From contig JACAAK010000004.1 in NCBI GenBank assembly GCA_025093985.1, positions 2,108,001 through 2,172,000 of the forward strand: a stretch of 64,000 nt of DNA, written 5' to 3'. Shown in pieces: positions 38,501-50,508 of the stretch. The notes under the pieces were generated by a model, which made no database searches, was not told the DNA's origin, and saw nothing but the letters and a program-made list of their open reading frames with translations. How positions within the stretch are numbered: the stretch's first letter is position 1; each line of letters opens with the position of its first letter. Position numbers and translations under genes: made by a program. Source of the DNA: Calvatia gigantea (taxonomy: Eukaryota; Basidiomycota; Agaricomycetes; Agaricales; Lycoperdaceae).

Positions 38501-39157
38501 GGGTGTTCTGGATCATAGTTACCAATTCGCTCGGTCGTTTAATGATGACAAGGAGCTCCGCACAGGATTATGGAAAGTTGGTAAGTGACCAATCCCATCA
38601 CCTCCAGCGTTATGTTTACGAGTATCCTCTCAGGTTTCATGAAACATCTGCCAAACCTCCTGAAACAGGAGTCGAGTAGTGCTGCAACCCTCGTGCATGT
38701 GCTCCTCCGCATGTATTATGACACAAGAGCCGAGCACTTTGCCGCCCGTCCTCAAATCGCGGACCGACTTCTGCCGTATGTTCGATTCTAGTAATTGTTT
38801 GCGAAATAACTAACCAGAGTCTGAATTTCCTAGGCTTGGACTTGGTGTCCTGCAGGATTACAATAAGCTCAGGGCAGATACACAGAGCAAAAACATCGCA
38901 GCATGGACCCCTGTTGTGGCTGAAATCTTGGACGGCCTCAGCCGCCTTGACGATAAAGCGGTGAGTCGAATTCATATTCAACTGGAACTTCCACCCTTAC
39001 ACTATCCCTTTAGTTTGCTCGATACCTGCCCGCAATATATCCCTTAGCAATCGAACTACTGGCACGCGAACTCGCACCGGATGTTCGGATTGCGCTTTGG
39101 ACTTACCTTGTCCGTGTTGGCCTAGCACAGGGTATCATGGACAAAACCTCATCCTGA
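32530..39157 (+). CDS. SEC7: ARF guanine-nucleotide exchange factor SEC7 (BIG family)
   Basis: Large trans-Golgi GEF that loads GTP on Arf1 and drives budding of secretory vesicles. The first in-frame ATG is at 32530; upstream codons of the same ORF lack an ATG. Layout: a Pro/Ser-rich disordered N-terminus (to about residue 170), the DCB domain ([24 protein letters not shown] helix onwards), the HUS domain ([20 protein letters not shown]), then the Sec7 domain beginning [21 protein letters not shown]. Its catalytic glutamate is in [14 protein letters not shown], followed by [26 protein letters not shown]. Downstream HDS domains carry [38 protein letters not shown] and FNYMNRI-like helices, to the C-terminal [20 protein letters not shown]. 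Stop at 39155-39157. More than 15 introns; near 1,900 residues, like yeast Sec7. The longest gene in the window. Confidence 0.93.
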
Positions 39158-39354
39158 TTTTCCTTGGTTCTTGTTATTCCAGATTCTGCTTATGACTTTC
39201 TACGAGACTCTGTACCGTTTTTAATTATTGTAGAATTGGGTCCCTGGATACTGTTCAAAGTAAAAGTTGAGTGGTATAGGCAAACTACTAAGAACAATGA
39301 CCAGAAACAGATAAGGGAAAGAAGTGAGACGCCATTCAGGGGCAGGCCTGAAAA

Positions 39355-42300
39355 CTAGAATCCGGAATATCCACCATAACCCCATCCCGTTGGCTGAGGT
39401 GCAATGTCTAGGAAGCATGTTAAGTGAGTGAATGCATATTAATGCAAAGGAAGGCGCATACTTGGTCTGAGGGTATTATATTTGTCTGTAATTATCCAAT
39501 AAGAATGAGTCTCGGATCAAGTGACCTTGGACCACGTTACGACACTTACCGGAAGATTGGGGAGCGCTATGATTTTCGTCTTGAGCAAAGGTTCCAGATT
39601 TCATTGATGCGAATACGTTAGCAGGGGCGGTGCTATTGACGTTAGAATTCCCTGAAGGCAAAGGGGGAACGGGCGGAGGAGAAGCTGGAGCATTGAACGG
39701 TGAGTGAGCAAACACTCCAGTAGGTTCTGCAACGTTGGACGAATAAGTGCACCGGGAACGCGATAACCTGACAAAAGAAAGTCTCACGAATGGCGACAGG
39801 GTTAGGATTGAACCCCCCATTATTGGGTTGGAATGTCGATCCCGAACCAAACGGAGATGTGTTCATCATTGACCCAGAACCAAATGGCGACGAGGAAAAA
39901 CCAAGTCCAGGCATTCCAGTCGGCTGCGCCATCATCTGCTGCTGAACTCCGGTGTTCATCATCCCTGTGGGTTGAGGTGCCATGAACGACGGTGGGGATA
40001 GTTGATTTTGGAGGGATATCGGTGATGGAGACGGGTTACCCATCGACCGCGTGGGAATGAAATTGTTGAAGCCCGTTTGTGTCGGGATGAGGGGTTGAAG
40101 AAGACTTTGGTTCGCTGGAACAGGTGCGAATGGGCCTCTCGGGCCACTGTATTGCTGCTGTTGTGGTTGAGGTGAAGGTTGGAGTAAGCCAACCTGCTGT
40201 GCAGCTAGTGCTTGTCCCATTGGGACTGAAGACCTGCCCAATCCAAGGCCAGCAGAAAAACTGGGAGGCGCCATGATTGTCGTCGCCGTCGTCGAGGTCT
40301 GTATAGGCTGCCGCTGGATTGGAGGTTGAGGCGTCGTTTGGCGAAGCTGAGAGAGTCGCGATAGTTGGTCAAATATGTCGGATTGGGTGGTTTGTGCAAG
40401 ACCCCTAGAAGGCGAGCCGCTTGTTGGGGCAGGTGCAGTCGGTGTGGGCACTGAGGCAGGGGCTGCGGCAGAGGCGGCAGGGGCTGCAGCGGCAGGAGTT
40501 ACAGTGGCAGGGGGTGGGCTTGCCGGTTGTGCAGGAGGGGTGAGTGCTGGTGCTGGTACTGCTGGCGGTGTAGGGGTGGCAGCAGTCGGCTTCGTCGAAT
40601 TGGGTCTCGGAGCCCATGCATCATCCTCAAACCCGCTCGCAGTGCGCGTAGTCGCTGAGGAACTCACCTTGGGTTGTTGGATTGGGGCAGATCCAGCGCG
40701 CGTAGTGGGACTCACGGCTTGTGGTGAAGTGGTCCTTTGAATCTGTTCGGAGGCTGACGAAAGTGCATCGCGATCGACGCTCGTCGGTAGGATCCTGGTA
40801 GTCTCCTTCCTGCCCCGTCTAAGCACGCCACCGGGGCCCGTGAACAAATTTGGCGCAGGTACCCTTTCCCTCTCCTGGAGTTGTCTCGCCAGCTCCTCAT
40901 CCTTTCGTATCTGCTCTTGAATATACGGGCTGGGCTTCTCTATGTTCTCACCAGGTTTCCTCTTTTCGATCGCTTTCTTCACCCTGATGATATCACCTTC
41001 GCGAAGTCCCAACGAACGCATGGTCGAATCTGTGATATCTGACAAGATAGACTCGTCAATCTTGTCACGTTCGAATGCAGCTGCATATCGCGTGCAATCG
41101 TCCATATCACATCCAGCGGAAAGGAAAAAGTCGAACCAGTCCATAGCGGGGCCTTTGCGCTTATGGGTGGGGTTCGATGCTGGGGGCAGCTGGGATTTAG
41201 AGGCGGAGTTAGGTTTCGGTAGCATACCGATGGGTATATCTTCGTCAGAAACACGTCGGGATTGACTTTGTCTTGGGGTGTGGCCATGGCCGTTCTGTGA
41301 AGTCTGTGACGACTTGCGTGTCAGTCTCTCGACATATTTCATGTCGTCGGTAGACATCTTTTCAGAAGGTACTTCGACGATGACGCCGTTAATCTTGTGT
41401 AGCCTGAGTTTGCCGTTACTGAATCCAAGGAAAGCAGCGTCAACACGGAATTGACCGCTTCTGTCGTGCCATGTGCGTACGTCGTCTGCAGGAGGAACTG
41501 AACAAATACGTGAGTTACTCCAACACACCCATTCGGTTGAGATATGGCGCACATGTAACTTCCTGAGACTTGCGGCTCGGTGATGCGGCACTCTTGGATT
41601 CGGTTCTATTGCTATTATGCTGTCAGCGGAACGAAGACCAACTCAAGGAGGTGGCTGACCTCTGTGGTGGTGGTGATTTCTTCGCGGCAGCAGCAGCAGC
41701 TTCCTTCCGTTTCTGTCTCTCGGCCTCAGCGGCAGCAGCAGCCTCTTTGGCTCGTCGCTGGGCTTCCAACTTCTTACGCTCCCTCGCAGCTCGCTCTTGT
41801 TCTTCTCGTTGCAGGCGCTCAGCTTCCGCACGATCCGCAGCTTCCTGTGCAGCCCTTGCAGCCTCAGCTTCACCGTCATCCGTAGCTTCTTCTACTTCTT
41901 CTTCCCCTGACGGAAGTGCTGCTCGTGAAGACGGAACTGATGTGCCGGCCTTCAGCTCGAGATATGACGCGGGAACGACGCCTTCAGCTCCGTGGGCGTT
42001 TCTACACTTCCACCATTCATCTCCGTCTCGTTCGAGGACCGTGAGCATCTCGCCCTCGGCCACAGTAAGCTCGTCATCGCTATCGGCAGTGAACTCATAT
42101 AGCGCAGTGGCTGACTCGCCGCCCGCCCCTGGTGTTGCGGCGTGTCCGTTGCTAGAGGTGTGAGCCTCCTCCTCAGGTTCTTCCTCCTCTTCTTCCTCTT
42201 CTTCTTCTCTTGTGGGAATAATGGTAGGCTCTGCAGGGGAAAAACGAACGGTCCCTTTTTCAGGTGCCTTCTGCGGAGGAGGTGAAGCATCTTGGCCAGC

Positions 42301-43333
42301 CGGTTTTGCAAGCTTTCGTGATGATTCAAGTTTACTGACTATCTCTTCAACGTTGTCCCTCGATCCAACATTGAAAAGGAGGTTGATAGGAGCAGCACCC
42401 CCAATCTCAATTCCGACATGCTTTGATTTTTCATTTGAGATATCGACAATGTCGCCGGTCTTCCATTTCTGCACTGGTGTCTTAAGTGAAAAAGAAAGAT
42501 AGGTCAAATATTAGGAAAGCCTGAAAACCAAGACTTCATATTGACACACCTTGTCGGATTCACTTGCAAAGAAGACAGACCCATTTCCGATCCCCAGTGT
42601 CCCCTTTTTCTTCTTCCCCTTCTTATCAACTTCCGACACGGACCACGTCTTGATGTCGTCAGCTGTGACCTTGGATGCCGCCACGCGGTCGGCAGGGTCA
42701 ACATAAGTGCTGACAGGTCGAGGATTCTGTAAGATAATTGGTGAAGTGGCAAGGACCCCAAAATTGCGAACGCACTGAAGGGGGAACGATAATCTTTGGA
42801 GCAGGAGGTGCCTTATCTTCTGTGGCCTCCTCGACGTAGTTACCGGGGACATAGCCAGCACCTCCTCCACCCTCCTTCTGATCTTGCACCAGAAGCCAAT
42901 CGTCCTCTGCTTCAAATGCTAACAGTATATCATCTTCGCTGACAGGTGAGTTCCCCAGGGCCTGCGGCCTCGTAGTCATACAATGCTTTGACGAGGTAGG
43001 TGTGTTCTGCCTACAAACCACTGTCAGTTTGGCCAAGTCAAACGACAGTGACTTGGAATTGACCTGTTCCACGTAAGCAGCAGGGACAAGGCCAACTGGA
43101 GTATCTGCGTCCTGGGTGTCGCCTTTCACCTTGACTTTCCACCAACTAAGAGAACAATGAGTAACGGGTGAATGAGGGTGGGGGGGCCGGAAGAGAACAC
43201 ACTCATCATCCGTGCGTTCAACGAGTAGGAGGATTTGGTTCTCCTTGATTTCTATCTCGTCGCCCGACTGTGGAGCATAGTCGTAGGAAGCTTTGAGGAC
43301 AGCAAGGTAGCGCTCGGGGTCTTGTGTGGGCAT
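39355..43333 (-). CDS. SLA1: Actin-patch endocytic adaptor SLA1
   Basis: Cortical scaffold that links cargo, clathrin and the Las17/WASP-Arp2/3 machinery during endocytosis. The start at 43333 opens MPTQDPERYLAVLKASYDYA, the first SH3 domain. A second SH3 follows after FDLAKLTV-region introns (AEDDWLLVQD, GYVPGNYVEE), then a GSVFFASESDKVCQYE segment, a conserved domain ending IGGAAPINLLFN, and a third SH3 (TALYEFTADSDDELTVAEGE, DEWWKCRNAHGAEGVVPASY). A Lys/Arg/Glu/Ala coiled stretch leads to the SHD1 domain (RTWHDRSGQFRVDAAFLGFS, which binds NPF sorting signals) and the SAM-like SHD2 (DWFDFFLSAGCDMDDC, LREGDIIRVKKAI). The C-terminus is Pro/Gln/Met-rich with repeated QPTGM-type motifs, as in yeast Sla1, and ends TGWGYGGYSGF. 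Only 96 bp separate its start from that of eRF3. Confidence 0.92.
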
Positions 43334-43429
43334 GGTTGATGTGCGGAAAGCAAGTGATGGGCCAAAGTTGTTACGAGTCGTGATCAAAGATAACATTAAA
43401 CACTAAACACAACACACTTCTCCAAAACC

Positions 43430-45484
43430 ATGAGCAGACTCAACGCTTCAGCCTTTGAATTCGTCCCTGGAAGAGGCTTCGTCGTCCCCCAACAGCCTGC
43501 TCAGCCTCCGCCAGCACCCATTGAACGACCGGAACAGACAGATGCTCCCCCGCCCCCACCAACAATCTCCCTCAATATCGGGGGGCCCAAACCAGCAACT
43601 GAGGCACCAAGACCCGCAGCTGCGCGAGCCCCAGCTCCTGTTGTTTCACCCGCCCCTGTCCCAGCAGCACAAGTCCCGACTAAGTCTACTCCCCAATCTT
43701 CCAAACCCACCACACCAAAACCCCAGACGACCATCAAGGCAGAAACTCCCGGTGCCTCATCTAAAACTTTTACAGCTGAAAAGGCAAAAACAGATGCCGC
43801 CGCGGTGGCTCAAGACGTCAAAAATGCGGCCGATCAAGCTGTACTCGAGGATTTGTACGGTAATAGTGCGTTCATCCCCGTCCCGATCGTCCCTGTCCAG
43901 TCATAGTCATTTATTTCCAGCGAGGGAGCATTTAAATATTGTGTTCATCGGTCACGTCGATGCTGGAAAAAGCACAATGGGAGGCAACATCCTCTTCCTT
44001 ACAGAAATGGTAGACAAACGCACGATGGAGAAGTACGAGAAGGAGGCCAAAGAAGCAGGTCGAGAGTCTTGGTACCTCAGTTGGGCGCTTGACTCCACAC
44101 CCCAGGAGCGAAGTAAAGGCAAAACCGTAGAAGTTGGGCGCGCGTATTTCGAGACCACTGCAAGGAGATACACTATTCTCGATGCCCCCGGCCACAAAAC
44201 CTTCGTCCCGAGCATGATCTCCGGTGCTGCCCAAGCCGATGTTGCTATTCTTGTTATCTCTGCCCGTAAGGGCGAGTTTGAGACCGGGTTTGAGAAGGGT
44301 GGTCAGACCCGCGAGCACATCATGTTGGTCAAGACCGCGGGCGTTTCCAAACTCATCATTGCCGTCAACAAGATGGACGAGCCCACTGTCAAATGGGATA
44401 AGGCGCGCTACGACGAGATCAAAGAGAAGATCACACCCTTCGTCAGGTCTGCTGGGTTTAATCCCAAGACTGACGTCTACTTCATGCCAGTGTCTGCCTA
44501 CACAGGTGCAAATCTTAAAGATCCCATATCCAAGAGTGTTTGCACATGGTGGGAGTACGTCTGTCGTCTTTCTTTCTCATTATGACAAACTGACCATCAT
44601 CTAATTTCAGTGGGCCCTCCTTTTTACAGTACCTCGACCAGATGCCGATGGTGGACCGCAAGATTAACGCGCCGTTAATGATGCCTGTCTCTGAGAAATA
44701 TAAGGACATGGGCACCATCATTGTTGGCAAAATTGAATCCGGTCACATTCGCAAGGGCGAAACCCTCACTCTTATGCCCAACAAAGATGTCGTAGAAGCA
44801 GCGGCTATATACAACGAGATGGAAGAGGAGGTTGACCGAGGTCTTTGTGGAGACAACGTCCGTATTCGCATCCGCGGGGTGGATGACGAGGATATCAGCC
44901 CGGGATTCGTGCTCACGAATTCTTTAAAACCAATCCATGCTGTAAGACAATTTGAAGCTCAGCTTGCGATTCTGGAGCACAAGAATATCATCTGTGCCGG
45001 ATATTCTGCTGTCTTGCATGTGCATACACTTTCGGAAGAAGTGACTCTTTCCGTAGGTTAAATATTCTGAGATGTGCCCGACATTGCCAATGATTTCCCC
45101 CAGGCTCTGCTTCACTACTTCGACAAGGCCACTGGTCGCAAGTCCAAGAAACCACCCCAGTTCGCCAAGAAAGGTGAGGTTGTTCTGTTTTGCTCGAAAC
45201 CAATAATCAGGAAACTAAAATAAGTTGCCCAGGCCAAAAGATAGTCGCACTCATTGAAGCAACTGCACCCATTTGCATCGAGAAATTCTCAGACTATCCA
45301 CAACTCGGTCGCTTCACATTGCGCGATGAAGGTCTGTCTTTTATGGTGCATTTGACGGTTAAGGTCCTAAACATTTGTTGCCACAGGGCGAACGATCGCC
45401 ATCGGCAAGGTCACGAAACTGATTGAGAGCTCAACAATAGATGAAGCTGCTGAGGGCGTTGCCAACATGAATGTCAACAACTAA
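43430..45484 (+). CDS. SUP35: Eukaryotic release factor 3 (eRF3, SUP35)
   Basis: GTPase that works with eRF1 to end translation at stop codons. Starts MSRLNASAFEFVPGRGFVVP; the motif SRLNASAFEFVPG is a known PABP-binding PAM2-like segment of eRF3. The rest of the N-domain (to about residue 140) is Pro/Ala/Lys-rich. An intron after LEDLYG joins to REHLNIVFIGHVDAGKSTMG G (G1), with switch DSTPQERSKGKTVEVGRAYF, G3 DAPGHKTF and G4 AVNKMD. Domains 2 and 3 include PLMMPVSEKYKDMGTIIVGK, GDNVRIRIRGVDDEDISPGF V and HVHTLSEEVTLS, then LGRFTLRDEGRTIAIGKVTK LI. Ends VANMNVNN, TAA at 45482-45484. About five introns. The N-terminus has no Gln/Asn-rich prion repeats of the Saccharomyces type. Confidence 0.95.
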
Positions 45485-45683
45485 AGTCCAGACTTTGATC
45501 ACCCACGATAACCAGTAGGGCATCACACAGAACCTTGGAATGTAGTCTTCATGTAACATTAGGGGCATGCGTATTGTGTGAATCAAAACGCAATCTGCCT
45601 AAGATAGAAAACGAGTCGGAGCTAAAAATAGACTCCGGACCTAACCATGATTTCACCCATTCCACCTCTATGACCTCTTTGTC

Positions 45684-48600
45684 ATGTCCACAGGAGCCAA
45701 TACACCCCTTGACAAAATCACAGCAGCGAAAGAGCTCACTGCTGCTCTTCATGGTGCCGCCAATCTCCTCCAAACAGATTCAGGGTCGTCAGAAGCCAAG
45801 CAAGAACCCCACAATCTGAAATCCCTGTTGGAAACTCGCCTCTCCCATTACTATTCATCTCACAACCAAGACTGGCCCCCCAGCCCTCGCGAAACGTTGC
45901 AAGATGTAGAATTTTTGACGGCACTTGAGGCATTGTCAACTCTCGAGCGCATACAGGGCTTATTGGCGATCGAGGACGATGCTGTCGTACCTGCCATCGG
46001 AACGCGGGATCTCAGCCTGATTCGAACTCTTCTTTCGTTAGTGTTCAAATGGGGTACAGAACCTCTGTTAAATCGAATCAGAGAGGTTTGGTTAGCCAAG
46101 CCCCCTTCCACGAGAACCGGCAATGGGAGCTCGGCCCCATCCTCAAAAGTGGTTGAACTATCAAGCACAACGAGCGATTATACAAGTCTCTCGCAACTGC
46201 TCCATCGAGTTTTCAGTCTCATTTTTCCCAATGGATCTTCGAGAGGGTTGCCACAGAGCTTGATAACGACGTCTTTGTTGAATCGCCATCTCGTGGACAT
46301 GCTGCAACCGGCGTTCACATTGGGCTGGTTGCCCAAATCGATGAGTACCAAGGATACGCTTGTTGTGGATGCGCTTAGACCTTTGGTCATGCGGCTACTT
46401 AGTATGTGGGTTGCCCTCTTCCTCCTGAATATCCCCTCTTCAATTAACATATTGTCGCTCGTGCAGACTATCGACGTCGCAAACGATATCGACTTTAGGG
46501 AGTATAATCTCTAGCTCGTCACCACCTCCGACACACGTGTTCCGGGCATGTACGATGTTGTTAAGCCGACAGCTATTGCGCCCAGATGGAGTACGGGGGC
46601 TTTTTGCGGCAGTGTTTGGTGAGGAAGAGGCAACGGAGGATGTCGCTGTCGAGAAGTTGGAGCATGTATCCACGTTGTTGAATACAGTTCCGGTGAATAT
46701 GAAGCCTCAGGTAAATACGCACCTCCCTTGCTGAATCTGTCTTTTGACACCGGAGGCTAGGATTACTTCGAGCACATCATCCCTCGAATCATTGCGCTGC
46801 TTTCCGAGAAGTCCCCGCCTACACACAGAAGAGCCGCCGCTTTCGCAGTTTCGCGAATCCTTTCCCCTGGCAACATCCCAGCTTTGTATCCGATCAAGGA
46901 AAGTATAATCTTTGGACTATTACATGATCCCATCTTGCATGTCCGGAACGAAGTTGAAGACTGCGACTTCCAGAAGCTCGAACGACTCCCACCAGCAACC
47001 AGAATATATCTACGACCCGACGTCGCTATAGCTGCGCTCTTAACGCTACTCTCGAACGCCGACCCATCCCCATACTTCATATCTAATTTACTCTCGCCAG
47101 TAATACCTGCACTGTATTCATTGCTGTCCCACCTCAACAAGGTCAAGACTAGTGACCCAAAATCGAGGGACTCACTTCTTGGTATGCTATTGACCTGGGG
47201 GAAGATCGTCACAGAAAATGAAGGGCTCGAGATTCTGTGGTCAATAACGAGGGATGGCCAGGTGCATGGGTGGAAGATTGGTCTTGAGGGTCACATACGA
47301 CTTACGCCTGAGTAAGCCACATACTTACCGGGGACTGTCATCATTCTGATTCATGTTGTTCCAGGCCTGAACGATTTTCTTCACTGTCCCTGTTAACTCC
47401 TGATCAAGTGCCAGAGACTGTGGATCTCGAAGATCCTGGCTTTGATGCAAATATTTTTGATCTCTACCCTGACCCTTTGCATTTCGTCAGGTTGCTTAAG
47501 GATATGGATCGAGGTGATATTTCATCCGGTTTGTTTGTGCGGTTATTGGAGTCTTATAGAAGTGAGAAATCACGGTCCGGTGCTGATTCGCTACGGTATG
47601 CCGGCGCCTGTTTTCCCGGGGATGAATCCGGCTCATATGCTCTAGGATACTGTTGTATTTGCAAATCATCATGCAGATGCAGAAGCTGCTATCTGAAGGA
47701 GCGACATCAAATATCCTCAAGAAACCTCAACAGTTGCTAGTGTTCATCCACCACGTATTGGAATCTGTTAATACCTCCCCACCTCCGGAACCGCAACACA
47801 TTGAGCGGTCGGATTTGGAAGAAAAGTTGAAAATCATACCTGTGGCACCGGAAGTTGACGAGGAGGAGGGGGGCGATAGTGACGATGACATGCCTGATTC
47901 TGAAATAATACGACCGGATGATGAACTAATGGAAACCGCCATTAGCCTGTTGCTGTCCGTGCTCGAAGGTAGGTTTTCGCCCCACCCCTGTTGTTCTAGT
48001 CGGCTCAACCAACCCAACACCACGCAGCTGACGAGGACCTGTCTGCCCGCACAATGCCAATACTTAATGACATATTCTCACTCCTTGAACCGATTTCGAA
48101 GGATAGTTCCTCCACGATCAGGTCTCTCGCACGCGAAGCGAGACTCGTCATGACAGCTCGACTGGCATCCACATCTCAGACTAGAAAAGCAAAAGCAAAA
48201 ACCAACGCAGAGGAGAGTGCTCAGGAAGTCTACCAGAAAGCACTTAAACTCTTGCAAGATCCAATCCTCCCCGTCCGAGCTCATGGGCTGTTACTCCTTC
48301 GACAACTCGTCACACCCTCCCAAAGTAAAAGCAAAATCGGAGAACAAATCGTTGGGTCCCTCAACCCAGCGCTTACACCAGCTATCTTGTCAATATTCTT
48401 GCAATCAGTGCAAGACGAGGATTCTTATATGTTCCTCAACTCTGTGCAAGGCTTAGCTGCCATGGTTGATGGACTTGGTCGTGAAGTGCTAAAAGCGTTA
48501 GTTGACGAGTACGCGGGCAGGTTGGAGGGCTTGGGTGCCAGTGTCGTTACACAACAGGAAGTTGACGTGAGGATTAGGGTTGGCGAGGCGTTGGGAATTG

Positions 48601-49308
48601 TGATCAAGAGGTGCGGAGATGCGCTTGGGATTTATCGTGAGTCATATCCTGCGTTCCTGTTGATGAATTATTAAAAGAATTTGGTCAGTCGACATCTTGG
48701 TACCCCCTCTTTTCAAGCTTGTGCGAACAGGAGAAGTTCCAACCACCCTCAGGACGTCCGCACTTTCTTTACTCGCCGATTGTGTCAACACATATCCGTT
48801 GGCGGTACTGCCATATGTCGAGGATCTAACTGATGCTATGATTGACCTTCTACAAATTGAAAGTTCTCCAGTTCAACAACAGCCGCGAGAGCGTGGGGGC
48901 GAGAGAATGACTCCGAATGCTCAGCAACGAGGAAGTCCGAACAAGGACCCTACGGAAAGGAAAGCCGGGGCGTCACCCGAAGGCATGAAACCGAGCAGGG
49001 CCGAGGAAGAAGCGGCGACGCAGCTACTGACTATGAACGAAGCACCAACTTCCAATAATAGCAAATTCCCTCCCTTGCGACGAGCGGCTCTTCATTTTTT
49101 CAGTTTACTCGTAAGAGAAGCAACGCGACACGTATACGAGTCAACTTCCCCTCCCGGAAGTGCCTTTCTATCTCAGCAGTTAATATCGAGGGCTACGGTC
49201 ACCCTGGGGTATGTTGCCTCGACAGACGAAGATAACGTTGTGAGGGTGATGGCGAGAGAGGCGAAAGAACAGTTGACGGATCTACAAAGGGCAAAATTTG
49301 GTCTGTGA
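45684..49308 (+). CDS. RTP1: RTP1/TANGO6-family protein (RNA polymerase II nuclear import factor)
   Basis: HEAT/ARM-like helical protein. In yeast Rtp1 helps bring RNA polymerase II into the nucleus; the animal homologue TANGO6 was found in a Golgi-organisation screen. Starts MSTGANTPLDKITAAKELTA. The N-terminal two thirds are helical repeats with few motifs (TLERIQGLLAIEDDAVVPAI, RTLLSLVFKWGTEPLLNRIR). An acidic loop (EVDEEEGGDSDDDMPDSE) precedes the RTP1 C1 domain: KALKLLQDPILPVRAHGLLL LRQLV, then YMFLNSVQGLAAMVDGLGRE. The C2 domain has VPPLFKLVRTGEVPTTLRTS ALSLLADCVNTYP, the strongest signature. The last exon contains HFFSLLVREATRHVYES and ends DLQRAKFGL, TGA at 49306-49308. About eight introns, near 1,050 residues. 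It follows eRF3 on the same strand after 199 bp. Confidence 0.82.
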
Positions 49309-49575
49309 TTATGTTTGTATTTACAAGGGAATGGAATGTCTGCCCCGTATCTGTCTCAGTGATGGCAATCTTCCCTACAACTGAGTCAATAGAAGGGCAA
49401 ATCTTCGTTTTGGTTCTCCATAATCTGACCATCTGGTTTATCCTAGATCATGACCACCTGCGCCACCGGGTGAGAAGTCCAAATACCATGTGTCGAACTG
49501 GGATTGGACTGCCCAATGGCGGGAAGGTGGTAGAACCCAAAAGATCGTTTGGTCGCCGGGTCGAAAAAGGAGTCA

Positions 49576-50190
49576 TCAAAGGGTTTGCAGTGTATTCTGA
49601 TTGGTTGCGACGACTCGAGCTACCTCGTCTACACGGCGGCTAAAGGACTTGAATTTAGCATTGCCTACAAGGAGGTATGGAGAGGTATCGCTTGAGGATT
49701 CAGGTGCGTCTTCAAGTTTGAGGAACGGATTGGATATAGCGTTGAAGTAAGCCATGTGCAACGCTTTAAAGATCTGCACGAAGGGGCGATCAATGTAACC
49801 AATAGAGGTACTGGAACTGGAGGCGCACAGTAATGATGTCTAAATCTTTCACCACGGAGTCGGTCAATGCTAAAGCAAGAATAATTTTGACTTTAAGTGG
49901 TGTAATGTAGCCATATACAGCGACGTCTTCCATGGTGTATAGGAGACCAAGATAGCAGTCTCCGGATTTTCCTGCAGCGGCCACTGTACATTTGCGGGTG
50001 TAAGGTCAAAATCTCCTTTGTAGATGCGTGACATATGCGAACCTCGTTCTTCGACGATGTCGAGACTCGTGTGGGCGATGTAATGATACTTGATTACGTG
50101 CTCATCTTGTCTTGTAAATGTGCGTATCAAGATGGGATGGTTCTGTGGAGAGATGAAAGCGGCCGCATTGAGCTTGAGAGCTGGTGGCAT
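49576..50190 (-). CDS. TRAPP complex subunit TRAPPC2L (Tca17-like, Sedlin fold)
   Basis: Small longin-fold subunit of the TRAPP tethering complexes at the Golgi. I prefer the ATG at 50190 (MPPALKLNAAAFISPQNHPI LIRTF), where family alignment begins; an upstream in-frame ATG at 50235 would add 15 residues. Further blocks: EHVIKYHYIAHTSLDIVEER, an intron, DCYLGLLYTMEDVAVYGYIT PLKVKIILAL, an intron, IFKALHMAYFNAISNPF, and a C-terminal stretch ending NQNTLQTL, TGA at 49576. Order and spacing match human TRAPPC2L (HYMVHTSLDVVDE, YLGLLYPTEDYKVYGYVT, CNPFY). About 150 residues and three exons. Convergent with RTP1 (267 bp) and divergent from the Ure2-like GST. Confidence 0.85.
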
Positions 50191-50508
50191 GTAGCGAAGT
50201 GCTAGCCACCCTGAATTTTGATCAAGCCATCTCACTGCTGAAGTAATCCCACAGACTTGGCAGACCTCCTCCGCGTCCTCGCAAGATAATCAACCCGGCT
50301 CCAGTGCTTTCGCACATCCGTAGTTCACTCAGTGGTCCTCAGCTATAAACGTCAGTTATAGTTTCCAATCGTTGTTTGTTCCAACTTCTCTTGTCGACGA
50401 GGTCGTATAATTATAATCCGAAGTCGGGTTCGCGGCGTCAGTCCCTTAGGCACTTTCACCTTGGTCTCGGACGGGTGGGAATCCAGTCCTCTCAGAAGGC
50501 TATCAATT
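50191..50508. other. Divergent promoter region, TRAPPC2L / Ure2-like GST
   Basis: About 320 bp with no ORF of note. Presumed shared promoter. Confidence 0.45.

Noticed and set aside
40375..40740. Plus-strand ORF rich in Gly/Ala/Val opposite SLA1
   Set aside because: Antisense shadow of the Pro/Ala/Thr-rich tail of SLA1; codon bias of the sense strand explains it.
41570..42163. Plus-strand Ser/Ala-rich ORF of 197 codons
   Set aside because: Antisense shadow of the charged coiled region and third SH3 of SLA1.
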